Shown: positions 52,518-61,449, counted from the stretch's first letter. The stretch is DNA of 64,000 nucleotides from Mycolicibacterium sphagni (GCF_013337765.1 NZ_VBSB01000010.1:248001-312000); one strand, 5' to 3'. Numbers and translations are program-made. The notes: generated from the letters alone by a model not told the origin.

Positions 52518-53413
52518 CCCTTGACCGCGCTGACCAGCGTGATGCTCGCCAGCATGTTGGCCGCCTCGGCGTCCGCAGAATCGACCGACCGGCCGACAGT
52601 TTCCAGGTAGTCCAGCAGCGTCGTGTCCTGCGCCGTCCATCCACGCTCGCCGAACCACTGTGCGGCAGGGGCAACTTGCTCGTTGTAGACAAGCTGCCAC
52701 CACTGCCCTCGCTCGTTGTCTTTTGCCTTGGCCTCCTGGACCTTCGCCCTGAAGGCATCGCGGTCCATCGGCCTGCCCTCCTCGACGGCGAGGTGGCTGC
52801 CCGAGCTGGCCAGCGCGTCGACTCCGGCGAACAGCTGCTCCTGCGCGCTCGCAGGCAGGTAGATCAGTAACCCTTCAGCGATCCAGGCCGACGGCTGGTC
52901 GGGTTGAAAACCACTGTCCTGTAACACCTTCGGCCAGTCGTCTCGAAGGTCGACCGCGATCTCGCGGCGCTCGGCCTTGGCGGTTGCGCCGTATGCCGCG
53001 ACGGCTTCGCGCTTGAAGTCCAGTACCTGCGGCTGGTCGAGTTCGTAGATGGTCGTGCCAGGCGCCCAATCGAGCCGGTAGGCGCGGGAATCCAGACCCG
53101 CGGCCAGCAGGACGATCTGGCGCACGCCGGCCTGCGCCGCACGCCGAAAGTAGGCATCGAAGTAGTGGGTCCGCGCGGCCTGGAAGCTGACAAAGTGCTG
53201 GCCGAACCCCTCGGATTTCAACGGATGTTCGGGTGCCTGGCCGTCCAGCACCGCGGCCCATGGACCACCGACGGCGCGGCAGAACGTCTCCGCAAACGAG
53301 TCGACGACCAGTGGATCGGGCTTCTGAGCCTCTATTGCACGGGCGGCCGCGACGAACAGCGCCGTCGAGCCGACGCTGGTGGTGATGTCCCAGGTGTCGT
53401 TGTCAGTTCGCAC
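52514..53413 (-). CDS. TIGR00027-family SAM-dependent methyltransferase (Rv0281-like)
   Basis: The 299-residue protein has the mycobacterial family signature VRTDNDTWDITTSVGSTALF, VLLAAGLDSRAYRLDW (SAM motif I) and IYELDQPQVLDFKRE. Later WIAEGLLIYLP and GRSVDSADAE segments fit the leucine carboxyl methyltransferase-like fold. The GTG start is chosen to match the usual N-terminus; a TTG ten codons upstream is possible. The family is multicopy in mycobacteria, mostly of unknown substrate. It occupies the Rv0281 position. Confidence 0.82.
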   Translation of the reverse strand: MRTDNDTWDITTSVGSTALFVAAARAIEAQKPDPLVVDSFAETFCRAVGGPWAAVLDGQAPEHPLKSEGFGQHFVSFQAARTHYFDAYFRRAAQAGVRQIVLLAAGLDSRAYRLDWAPGTTIYELDQPQVLDFKREAVAAYGATAKAERREIAVDLRDDWPKVLQDSGFQPDQPSAWIAEGLLIYLPASAQEQLFAGVDALASSGSHLAVEEGRPMDRDAFRAKVQEAKAKDNERGQWWQLVYNEQVAPAAQWFGERGWTAQDTTLLDYLETVGRSVDSADAEAANMLASITLVSAVKG

Positions 53414-53446
53414 GGCCGCGAGGGTACGCGCGGATTCTGACAAGGC

Positions 53447-54337
53447 TCACACCAACGGCCGACCAGTGCGGATTCGCCAATCCACGTCCCGCAACAACAG
53501 ATTGAACGGGAACTCGCGGAGGAACCGCGGGGTCAGATTGTTGAAGAATCGGATGACCGCCATCAGCCGGTCGAATTGACGCTGCTTGTCTGCGTTCCAC
53601 TCGAGCTGCATTTCCTCTCGGAAGCGCTGCGGCAGGAACCCGGTGGTGATGAGCAGGTTGAATCGTTCGATGGCCTGTTGCCCTGGCAGCCGAACCCCGC
53701 GTACCCGCGACACCGCGAACGGGTACAGGTACTCGCGGATCGTGTCGTCGATGTGCACCTTGTCCAGCGACTCCTGCCAGTACCGGTCGAACGCCGCCCG
53801 GTCGGCCGGCCACATCTCGGCGGGCACCTGCAAGGTGGTAGCCAGCGCCATGCTCTCGCGGTAGTGCCGGTCGGCCGTCTCGTCGTCCATCTCGCCGATG
53901 AAGACCCGGGCAATGTCGACCCCACCCTTGTAGAGGCAGGCGGCCACCCAGAGCTGGAGATCCTTGTCGAACGCGTTGTACTGCACCGGGCTATCGGGGG
54001 TGGAGTACACCTGGGCGTGCGATTTGTTGACCGCGCGCCGATACGTCTTCTTCTGCTCCTCGCTGCCGCGGGTCGCGACCGCGAGGTAGGTGAACGTCGT
54101 CCGCGCCCGCTTGATCGGGTGCCGGTCGGCCCGCCCGCTCTCGACCCTGCTCTCCATCACGCCGTAGCCGACGCCGGGCCGAGCCAGCTCCATGATCACG
54201 TTCGCCGGGCCGGCCAGCAGCGCCACGCCCATTAGCCCGTCGTCGAAGCCAGGCCCCAACCTGCGGCGCCGCGATGGCATCGGCGGCGCGCTCACGGCCC
54301 GATCAACGTGATTGATGACCGGTTCGCGGATCGCCAC
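53447..54337 (-). CDS. Oxygenase MpaB/rubber-oxygenase-like (DUF2236) protein, Rv0276-position gene
   Basis: The 296-residue alpha-helical protein has LAGPANVIMELARPGVGYGV, HPIKRARTTFTYLAVATRG and YNAFDKDLQLWVAACLYKG, the DUF2236 pattern. The family includes latex-clearing protein Lcp and fungal MpaB, which bind b-type heme or metal and cleave isoprenoid chains. GTG start. A divergent TetR gene and a palindrome in the shared promoter suggest induced expression. The substrate is unknown. Confidence 0.82.
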   Translation of the reverse strand: MAIREPVINHVDRAVSAPPMPSRRRRLGPGFDDGLMGVALLAGPANVIMELARPGVGYGVMESRVESGRADRHPIKRARTTFTYLAVATRGSEEQKKTYRRAVNKSHAQVYSTPDSPVQYNAFDKDLQLWVAACLYKGGVDIARVFIGEMDDETADRHYRESMALATTLQVPAEMWPADRAAFDRYWQESLDKVHIDDTIREYLYPFAVSRVRGVRLPGQQAIERFNLLITTGFLPQRFREEMQLEWNADKQRQFDRLMAVIRFFNNLTPRFLREFPFNLLLRDVDWRIRTGRPLV

Positions 54338-54365
54338 AGTGCGCCACCTATCGGAATCGAAATCT

Positions 54366-54381
54366 GGAAACGAATGTTTCC
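54366..54381. promoter_or_regulatory. Palindromic operator candidate between oxygenase and TetR genes
   Basis: GGAAAC-GAAT-GTTTCC is a perfect 6-bp inverted repeat in the 85-nt divergent promoter region. It is flanked by a further CGGAA upstream and by CGAATATTG. A binding site for the TetR protein encoded at 54423 is the natural reading. Confidence 0.5.
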
Positions 54382-54422
54382 GAATATTGCCGCCCTGGCC
54401 ACAGCAATGTCAAGATGGGCTA

Positions 54423-55043
54423 ATGACGCAGGCACGCCCGTACGGCGGCGTTGACGCCGCCGATCGGCTGGCCCGGCGCCGGGCCCAGCTGCTGCGGGCT
54501 GGGCTGGAACTGCTCGGCAGCGACGTCGACCCGGCTGAGCTCACCGTTCGTGGCATCTGCCGGGAGGCTGGGGTTGCCACCCGCTACTTCTACGAGAGCT
54601 TCACCGACAAGGACGAGTTCGTGGCGGCGGTTTTCGACTGGGTGGTCGCCGAACTGGCCGCCACCACCCAGGCCGCGGTCGCGACGGCCCCGGCCGACGC
54701 CCAGAACCGAGCGGCGATGGCCAATATCGTGCGAACCATCGAGCTCGATCCCCGGGTGGGGCGACTGATGTTCAGCTCTCAGCTGTCCAATGCCACGGTG
54801 GTGCGCAAGCGGCACGAGTCCGGTGCGCTGTTCGCCATGCTGTCGGGCCAGCATGTCGAGGCGACGCTGCACCGGCCGGCCAACGACCGGATCAAGGCGT
54901 TCGCGCACTTCGTCGTCGGCGGGGTCGGCCAGACGATCAGCGCCTGGCTGGGTGGCGCGATCAAGCTGACCGCGGGTGAGCTCGTCGATCAGCTCACCGC
55001 CATCATCGACGATCTCGGCGAGCCGCAGCTGTTCCGCGACTAA
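54423..55043 (+). CDS. TetR-family regulator (Rv0275c/Rv0273c-like)
   Basis: The 206-residue protein has RRRAQLLRAGLELLGSD, then the helix-turn-helix TVRGICREAGVATRYFYESF and TDKDEFVAAVFDWVVAEL. A helical effector domain follows. It is divergent from the MpaB-like oxygenase gene, which it probably represses. Its stop overlaps that of the convergent VOC gene (CTAA at 55040-55043). Confidence 0.85.
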   Translation: MTQARPYGGVDAADRLARRRAQLLRAGLELLGSDVDPAELTVRGICREAGVATRYFYESFTDKDEFVAAVFDWVVAELAATTQAAVATAPADAQNRAAMANIVRTIELDPRVGRLMFSSQLSNATVVRKRHESGALFAMLSGQHVEATLHRPANDRIKAFAHFVVGGVGQTISAWLGGAIKLTAGELVDQLTAIIDDLGEPQLFRD

Positions 55044-55618
55044 CTCGCCGGTATCGGCTGCCTGCGGTCGGCCGCCGTCTTGGGCTGCGTCATGGCCTCG
55101 TTATCGGTGAATTCGCGTGTCCAGCAGGCGAACTCAAGAACAATGCCGTCGGGGTCGAGGAAGTAGAACGACCGCACGTACACCCCGGGGTGGAGCTCGC
55201 GCGTGGACTGACGGGGGCTGTTGTCGTGATTGAGCACCGGCCCGACTCGCACACCCTTCTCCTTGAGCCGACTGCGGTACTCATCGAACTTCTCGGCGGG
55301 CACGTGGAAGGCCAGGTGGTTCATCGACCCCACTGCGCTGACGATCGAGCCCAGTCCGGGCAGCGCCGCCGGCGTTGTGTTGCCCACCGTGCCGTCAGGA
55401 GCCTCGGCGAACCAGAAGAACGCCACACAGTCGCCGTTGCCGGCGTCGAAGAAGAAGTGCTGCCCCATGTTGTCCGGCAGATCGAGCGCCTTGATCAGCG
55501 GCATACCCAGCACATTCGTGTAGAAATCTTTCGTCCGCTCCATATCGGCGCAGACCAGCGCGACGTGGTTGATACCGCCGAGCTCGAATTCCGGGTTGGT
55601 GTTGTGCGGCTTGATCAT
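55040..55618 (-). CDS. VOC-superfamily (glyoxalase/extradiol dioxygenase-like) protein, Rv0274-like
   Basis: The 192-residue protein has two beta-alpha-beta-beta-beta modules. Metal ligands are likely His in GGINHVALVCADMERTKDFY and SMNHLAFHVPAEKFDEY, with Glu in DPDGIVLEFACWTRE. It is a metal-dependent lyase, isomerase or dioxygenase; the substrate is unknown. The start ATG is CAT at 55616-55618. Confidence 0.85.
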   Translation of the reverse strand: MIKPHNTNPEFELGGINHVALVCADMERTKDFYTNVLGMPLIKALDLPDNMGQHFFFDAGNGDCVAFFWFAEAPDGTVGNTTPAALPGLGSIVSAVGSMNHLAFHVPAEKFDEYRSRLKEKGVRVGPVLNHDNSPRQSTRELHPGVYVRSFYFLDPDGIVLEFACWTREFTDNEAMTQPKTAADRRQPIPAS

Positions 55619-55739
55619 GACGTGCCCCCACAGATACTGGTCAACTCTCGCAACCGAACCTAACACCGGATTCAGGCGTGTACATCGACGCTGACGAATA
55701 TCGTCTCCTCAGCGATCCACTCCCGAGGAGGCCACCGAC

Positions 55740-56861
55740 ATGCCCACCCCCGGAGTCGTTCGTGAGTTCATCGGGGTGTCCTCCCCTACCGCGCGGCGAG
55801 CCGGCGCAGGTGGACATCCTTGCCAAGGCCTGTATCACCGCGGGGTGGGCCGCAAGCCCAAGGTCGCGGTCATCGCCACCCACTACCAGATCGACTTCTC
55901 CGAGCATTACCTCGCCGACTACCTGGCCACCCGCGGGGTCGGCTTCCTCGGCTGGAACACCCGCTTCCGGGGATTCGAGAGCAGCTTCCTACTCGATCAC
56001 GCGTTGGTCGACATCGGCGTCGGTGTGCGCTGGCTGCGCGAGATTCAGGGTGTGGAAACGGTTGTGCTGCTGGGCAATTCGGGCGGCGGATCCCTGATGG
56101 CGGCCTACCAGTCCCAGGCGGTCGATCCCAATGTGACGCCGCTGGAGGGAACACGGCCCGCCGCCGGACTGACCGAACTGACACCGGCCGACGGCTACAT
56201 CGCCAGCGCGGCACATCCCGGCCGCCCCGAAGTGCTGACCGCCTGGATGGACGCCGCCGTCGTCGACGAAAACGATCCGGTGGCCAGCGATCCCGAACTC
56301 GACCTGTTCGACGAGCACAACGGTCCGCCGTTCTCCCCCGATTTCATCGCCCGCTATCGGTCCGCTCAGATCGCCCGCAACCATGCGATCACCGACTGGG
56401 CCGAGACCGAACTCAAGCGGGTGCAGGCCGCCGGGTTTTCCGACCGGCCGTTCACCGTGATGCGGACCTGGGCCGATCCCCGCATGGTCGACCCGTCCAT
56501 CGAGCCCACCCGACGGCAACCCAACCTCTGCTACGCGGGCGAACCGGCGAAGGCCAACCGCTCCGCCCGCGGTATCGCCGCCGCCTGCACCCTGCGCAAC
56601 TGGCTGGGCATGTGGAGCCTCAAGACCGCCCAGACCCGCGCTGAACCGCACCTCGCCCGCGTCACGGTCCCCGCCCTGGTGATCAACGCCGATCAGGACA
56701 CCGGTGTGTTCCCGTCGGACGCCCAGAAGATCTTCGACGCGTTGGCCAGCACCGACAAGTCCCAGTGCTCGATCGACACCGACCATTACTTCACCACCCC
56801 GGGGGCCCGCAGCGAGCAGGCTGACACGATTGTGAAGTGGATTCACAAGCGGTGGCGGTGA
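55740..56861 (+). CDS. Alpha/beta hydrolase (Rv0272c-like)
   Basis: The 373-residue protein has the strand VAVIATHYQIDFSEHYLADY, the nucleophile elbow LLGNSGGGSLMAAYQ, the late strand VPALVINADQDTGVFPSDAQ and the histidine in TDHYFTTPGARSEQ. AGGAGG lies 9 nt before the ATG. It is the first gene of an apparent operon with the 2-hydroxyacid dehydrogenase (GTGA overlap) and an MFS transporter, suggesting ester hydrolysis in a catabolic route. Confidence 0.85.
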   Translation: MPTPGVVREFIGVSSPTARRAGAGGHPCQGLYHRGVGRKPKVAVIATHYQIDFSEHYLADYLATRGVGFLGWNTRFRGFESSFLLDHALVDIGVGVRWLREIQGVETVVLLGNSGGGSLMAAYQSQAVDPNVTPLEGTRPAAGLTELTPADGYIASAAHPGRPEVLTAWMDAAVVDENDPVASDPELDLFDEHNGPPFSPDFIARYRSAQIARNHAITDWAETELKRVQAAGFSDRPFTVMRTWADPRMVDPSIEPTRRQPNLCYAGEPAKANRSARGIAAACTLRNWLGMWSLKTAQTRAEPHLARVTVPALVINADQDTGVFPSDAQKIFDALASTDKSQCSIDTDHYFTTPGARSEQADTIVKWIHKRWR

Positions 56862-57823
56862 GAGTCTTGGCGCACTTCCTTCCCAGCGAGGGAGTGCTGG
56901 ATATCGTTGCACCGGAATCGGATTGGCTTGACGTCCGGTGGTGCCACGAGGACGACGACCAGACGCTGCACCGCGAACTGCCCGACGCCGAGGTGATCTG
57001 GCACGTGCTGCGGCCCCTGCCCGGTGCGGATTTGCGGCTCGGACCACGGCTGCGCCTGGTGCACAAGCTGGGCGCCGGTGTGAACACGATCGACGTCGAG
57101 ACGGCAACCGAACTGGGAATCGCGGTGGCCAACATGCCCGGCGCCAACGCGCCCTCGGTCGCCGAAGGCGCGGTGCTGCTGATGCTGGCCGCCCTGCGGC
57201 GGCTGCCCGAGCTCGACCGCGCCACCCGGCAGGGACTCGGCTGGCCGACCGACGCCAGCCTCGGCGAGACGGTGCGCGATATCGGCAGTTGCACTGTGGG
57301 ACTGGTGGGTTACGGCAACATCGCCAAACGCGTCGAGCAGATCGTGCACGCGATGGGCGGCACCGTCTTGCACACCAACACCGCGCACGACGGCACCGAC
57401 ACCTGGCGCCCGCTACCGGACCTGCTCGCCGGGTGCGACATCGTCAGCCTGCACCTTCCCTTGACCCCCGCCACCGACAAGCTGATCAATCGGGCCGCGC
57501 TGGCCGCGATGAAGCCACATGCGGTGCTGGTCAACACTTCTCGAGGTGGTGTCGTCGACGAGCCCGCGCTCGTCGACGCGCTGCGCGAAGGCGGGCTCGC
57601 CGCTGCCGGACTCGACGTGTTCGCAGCAGAGCCCGTCGACCCCGACAACCCGCTGCTACGCCTCGACAACGTCGTGGTGACACCCCACGTCACCTGGTAC
57701 ACCGCCGACACCATGCGCCGGTACCTCATCCAGGCCGTCGACAACTGCCGTCGTCTGCACGACGGTCGCGATCTGGTCAACGTCGTCAACGGGAGGCAGG
57801 ATGTCCGTCGCTTCGACCGGTGA
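56858..57823 (+). CDS. D-isomer-specific 2-hydroxyacid dehydrogenase
   Basis: The 321-residue NAD(P)-dependent enzyme has the Rossmann motif GLVGYGNIAKRVEQI, the substrate/cofactor arginine in NTSRGGVVDEPALVDAL and the catalytic histidine in VVVTPHVTWYTADT. The catalytic Glu lies in AAEPVDPDNPL. It reduces 2-keto acids or oxidises D-2-hydroxy acids. The GTG in a GTGA overlap fixes the start and couples it to the hydrolase. It overlaps the MFS gene by 23 nt. Confidence 0.88.
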   Translation: MRVLAHFLPSEGVLDIVAPESDWLDVRWCHEDDDQTLHRELPDAEVIWHVLRPLPGADLRLGPRLRLVHKLGAGVNTIDVETATELGIAVANMPGANAPSVAEGAVLLMLAALRRLPELDRATRQGLGWPTDASLGETVRDIGSCTVGLVGYGNIAKRVEQIVHAMGGTVLHTNTAHDGTDTWRPLPDLLAGCDIVSLHLPLTPATDKLINRAALAAMKPHAVLVNTSRGGVVDEPALVDALREGGLAAAGLDVFAAEPVDPDNPLLRLDNVVVTPHVTWYTADTMRRYLIQAVDNCRRLHDGRDLVNVVNGRQDVRRFDR

Positions 57824-59117
57824 GAAATCACTGGAGACGCGCACGCTGCGCAAGGTCATCATCCGCGTCGTGCCGTTCTTGATGGCGCTGTACTTCGTCA
57901 ACTACCTCGACCGCACAAACCTCGGCATCGCCAAAGCCGACATCAGCGAGCACCTCCAGCTCACCGCGAGCATGTTCGGGCTGGCCTCTGGCATCTTCTT
58001 CATCGGCTACGTGCTGGTCGAGGTGCCGTCTAACCTGGCTCTGGAGCGCTTCGGCGCCCGCCGCTGGCTGGCTCGCATCGCGGTGTCGTGGGGAATCGTC
58101 GCGGTGGCAATCGGATTCGCGCCCAATGCGGCCACCCTGCTGGTGTTGCGGTTCCTGCTCGGCGTGGCCGAGGCCGGACTGTTCCCCGGCGTGATCTTCT
58201 ATCTCACCCGCTGGTTCCCCGGTGCCTACCGGGCCAGGATGGTGGCGTTGTTCATGATGGCCAGCCCGGTCGCCGCGGCGATCGGAACTCCGACGGCGGC
58301 CTGGATGATCCAGGCCGGCGAAGGCCTGTTCGGCCTGGCCGGTTGGCAGTTCATGATGATCGGCGTCGGACTGCCCGCGATCGTCCTTGGCATCGTCTGC
58401 TGGTTCTATCTCACCGATCAACCGGCCGACGCGCACTGGTTGCAACCCGACGAACGGCAATGGTTGATCGACGTCCTTGCCGACGAGGAGCGCGATCGTG
58501 CAAGCACTTTCGACTTCCCGCTGCGGCGCGCGCTGACCAGTCCGCGGATCTGGGCGCTGTCACTGGTCTATTTCGGTGTCGCCTACGGCCTTTACGCACT
58601 GGCGTTCTTTCTGCCGTCGATCATCTCGGGGTTCAAGAAGACGTTCGGCGTCAACTTGTCGATCGTGCAGGTCGGCCTGATCACCGCGGTGCCCTACACG
58701 CTCGCGGCGATCGCCATGTACCTGTGGTCCCGTCATGCCGACCGCACGCGGGAACATGTCTGGCACGTCGCCATCCCAATGGGGCTGGGCGGCTTGGCGA
58801 TTCCGATCGCGTTGTATCTGCACAGCCCGCTGCTGGTGATGATCCCGGTGAGCATCGCGGCGATGGGGGTATTCAGTGCGATCCCCAGCTTCTGGGCGCT
58901 GCCCGCACAGTTCCTCACCGGTGCGGCCGCCGCCGGCGGGATCGGCCTGATCAATTCGATCGGCAACCTCGGTGGGTTCGCCGCGCCCTATGCCACCGGT
59001 GCGCTCAACCAGTTCACCGGCAACGACAAAGCCGGTATGTGGGCGGTGGGAATCATCATGCTGCTGTCGGCGGTCGTGGTGGTGGTCCTGCGCGCAACCC
59101 CACAGCAGGACAAGTAG
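57801..59117 (+). CDS. MFS transporter, anion:cation symporter (ACS) type
   Basis: The 438-residue 12-TM protein has the ACS-family signature VPFLMALYFVNYLDRTNLGIAKADI, VPSNLALERFGARRWLARI and RFLLGVAEAGLFPGVIFYL. Such carriers import organic anions such as hexuronates, phthalate or tartrate with protons. It is coupled to the 2-hydroxyacid dehydrogenase gene, so a hydroxy-acid or aromatic-acid substrate is likely. Confidence 0.88.
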   Translation: MSVASTGEKSLETRTLRKVIIRVVPFLMALYFVNYLDRTNLGIAKADISEHLQLTASMFGLASGIFFIGYVLVEVPSNLALERFGARRWLARIAVSWGIVAVAIGFAPNAATLLVLRFLLGVAEAGLFPGVIFYLTRWFPGAYRARMVALFMMASPVAAAIGTPTAAWMIQAGEGLFGLAGWQFMMIGVGLPAIVLGIVCWFYLTDQPADAHWLQPDERQWLIDVLADEERDRASTFDFPLRRALTSPRIWALSLVYFGVAYGLYALAFFLPSIISGFKKTFGVNLSIVQVGLITAVPYTLAAIAMYLWSRHADRTREHVWHVAIPMGLGGLAIPIALYLHSPLLVMIPVSIAAMGVFSAIPSFWALPAQFLTGAAAAGGIGLINSIGNLGGFAAPYATGALNQFTGNDKAGMWAVGIIMLLSAVVVVVLRATPQQDK

Positions 59118-59171
59118 CCGGACAGGTAGCCTGGCTACCAACCCACCGGTTAATAGGGAAGGCGTCCAACC

Positions 59172-61370
59172 ATGCCCATCGCGATCACACCTGAGCACAA
59201 CGACCTCGCGGATTCGGTGAGATCCCTGGTCAACCGGGTGGCGCCGGCGGAGGTCCTGCACGACGCCCTGGAGACTCCGGTAACCAACCCGCCGCCGTAC
59301 TGGCGGGCCGCAGCCGAGCAGGGATTGCACGGCCTGCACCTTGCCGAGTCCGTCGACGGCCAGGGTTTCGGCCTGCTGGAGCTGGCGATCGTGATCGCGG
59401 AGTTCGGCTACGGCGCGGTGCCGGGACCATTCGTGCCATCGGCGATCGCCAGCGCCCTGATCTCGGCCCACGATCCCGACGCCAAGCTGCTCAATCAGCT
59501 GGCCTCCGGCGAGCTCATCGCGACGTGCGCGCTCGAGTCCGGCCTGACCGCGACCCGGCAGGACGACACCCTCGTCATCCGCGGCGAAGCCCGCTCGGTG
59601 CTCGCCGGCTCCCAGGCGTCGGTCCTGGTTCTGCCGGTCGCCATCGATGGCGGAGTGGAATGGGTGATCCTCGACGCCGACCACCTCGAAATCGAACCGG
59701 TGAACTCGGTGGACCTGTTGCGCCCGGTGGCACATGTGCGCGCCAACGCCGTCGACGTCACCAACGATCAGGTGCTGTCCAATCTGTCCCAGCCGGCCGG
59801 GCGCGCGATCGTCACCACGCTGCTGTCTGCCGAGGCCGTCGGTATCGCCCGCTGGGCCACCGACACCGCTGCCGCCTACGCGAAGATCCGCGAGCAGTTC
59901 GGCCGCCCGATCGGCCAGTTCCAGGCCATCAAGCACAAGTGCGCCGAGATGATCGCCACCACCGAACGTGCTACCGCCGCGGTCTGGGATGCCGCTCGCG
60001 CCCTGGACGAGGCCGCCGAAAAGGCTTGGAACTACGAGCAAACCGCATACGAGTTCGCCGCGGCGGTGGCTGCCAGTCTGGCACCGGCGGCCGCGCAGCA
60101 CTGCGCGCAGGACTGCATCCAGGTACACGGCGGTATCGGCTTCACCTGGGAGCACGACACCAACGTGTACTACCGCCGCACGCTGGGCTTGGTCGCCGCG
60201 TTCGGGCGGGCCACCGAGTATCAGCAGAAGGTGTTCGATACCGCGACGAGCACGGGCATGCGGGCGATCAACATCGACCTCGATCCTGAGACTGAGCAAC
60301 TGCGCGCCGAAATCCGCGCGGAAGTGGATGCACTGAAGGCGATTCCGCGGGAGGAACGAAAGGCGGCGATCGCCGAGGCCGGCTGGGTGCAGCCCCACCT
60401 GCCCAAGCCGTGGGGCCGGGCCGCGAAGCCGATCGAGCAGATCCTCATTGCCCAGGAGTTCACCACCGGTCAGGTCAAGCGCCCGCAGATGGGGATCGCG
60501 GCCTGGCTGATCCCCTCGATTGTGGCGTTCGGCACCGAGGAGCAGAAGCAGCGCTTCCTGCCGCCGACCTTCCGCGGCGAGATGATCTGGTGCCAGCTGT
60601 TTTCCGAGCCGGGTGCCGGCTCGGACCTGGCAAGCCTGACCACCAAGGCCACCAAGGTCGACGGCGGCTGGCGGATCACCGGCCAGAAGATCTGGACCAC
60701 CGGCGCACAGTTCGCGCAGTGGGGTGCACTACTGGCGCGGACCAATCCCGACGCGCCGAAACATGCCGGCATCAGCTACTTCCTGCTCGACATGAAAAGC
60801 CAAGGTGTGGAGGTCAAGCCCCTGCGCGAGCTCACCGGTCACGCGATGTTCAACACCGTGTTCATCGACGACGTGTTCGTCCCCGATGAGCTGGTGCTCG
60901 GCGAGGTGGACCGCGGCTGGGAGGTCAGCCGCAATACCCTGACCGCCGAACGGGTTTCGATCGGCAGCAGCGAGCCCGGATTCCTGGCCAACCTCGACGG
61001 GTTCGTCGACTTCGTCAAGGCCGGCCACTTCGATCAGATCGGCCATCACCGGGCCGGTGAACTGATCGCCGAGGGGCATGCGGCCAAGCTGCTCAACCTA
61101 CGCTCGACCCTGCTGACGCTGGCCGGTGGTGATGCGATGCCGTCCGCGGCGATCTCGAAACTGCTGTCGATGCGCACCGGTCAGGGTTACGCCGAGTTCG
61201 CGGTGTCGTCGTTCGGAATCGACGGTGCGATCGGCGATACCGAAGCGCTGCAGGGCAAGTGGGCGCAGTGGCTGTTGGGCAGCCGGTCGACCACCATCTA
61301 CGGCGGCACCTCGGAAGTGCAGCTCAACATCATCGCCGAGCGGCTACTCGGCCTGCCCCGCGACCCGTAA
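59172..61370 (+). CDS. fadE6: Two-domain acyl-CoA dehydrogenase
   Basis: The 732-residue protein is a tandem fusion of two acyl-CoA dehydrogenase domains, matching the length of M. tuberculosis FadE6. The first half (to about 375) retains IREQFGRPIGQFQAIKHKCA and VHGGIGFTWEHDTNVYYRR but lacks the usual flavin-contacting SEP-AGSD motif. The second half has CQLFSEPGAGSDLASLTTKA, ITGQKIWTTGAQ and IYGGTSEVQLNIIAERLLG, so only it looks fully equipped for FAD chemistry. It acts in acyl-CoA oxidation and neighbours fadD2. Confidence 0.9.
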   Translation: MPIAITPEHNDLADSVRSLVNRVAPAEVLHDALETPVTNPPPYWRAAAEQGLHGLHLAESVDGQGFGLLELAIVIAEFGYGAVPGPFVPSAIASALISAHDPDAKLLNQLASGELIATCALESGLTATRQDDTLVIRGEARSVLAGSQASVLVLPVAIDGGVEWVILDADHLEIEPVNSVDLLRPVAHVRANAVDVTNDQVLSNLSQPAGRAIVTTLLSAEAVGIARWATDTAAAYAKIREQFGRPIGQFQAIKHKCAEMIATTERATAAVWDAARALDEAAEKAWNYEQTAYEFAAAVAASLAPAAAQHCAQDCIQVHGGIGFTWEHDTNVYYRRTLGLVAAFGRATEYQQKVFDTATSTGMRAINIDLDPETEQLRAEIRAEVDALKAIPREERKAAIAEAGWVQPHLPKPWGRAAKPIEQILIAQEFTTGQVKRPQMGIAAWLIPSIVAFGTEEQKQRFLPPTFRGEMIWCQLFSEPGAGSDLASLTTKATKVDGGWRITGQKIWTTGAQFAQWGALLARTNPDAPKHAGISYFLLDMKSQGVEVKPLRELTGHAMFNTVFIDDVFVPDELVLGEVDRGWEVSRNTLTAERVSIGSSEPGFLANLDGFVDFVKAGHFDQIGHHRAGELIAEGHAAKLLNLRSTLLTLAGGDAMPSAAISKLLSMRTGQGYAEFAVSSFGIDGAIGDTEALQGKWAQWLLGSRSTTIYGGTSEVQLNIIAERLLGLPRDP

Positions 61371-61378
61371 TTTCCCTG

Positions 61379-61440
61379 CGCGAGCAGACGCAAAAATCCC
61401 CGACACGCCGCGTGTTCGGGGACTTTTGCGTCTGCTCGCG
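61379..61440. terminator. Bidirectional terminator-like perfect hairpin
   Basis: CGCGAGCAGACGCAAAA begins the left arm and its exact complement ends the right arm. TCCCCGA and CACG continue the stem with one mismatch and one bulge, leaving a 3-nt CCG loop. The stem of about 28 bp lies between the convergent fadE6 and fadD2 stops, and its A/T stretches provide U-rich transcripts both ways. Confidence 0.8.
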
Positions 61441-61449
61441 GGAAGAACG

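Noticed and set aside
58560..60398. Long minus-strand open frame across the MFS/fadE6 region
   Set aside because: The opposite strand holds clear MFS and acyl-CoA dehydrogenase motifs. This frame is low-complexity shadow coding typical of high-GC DNA.
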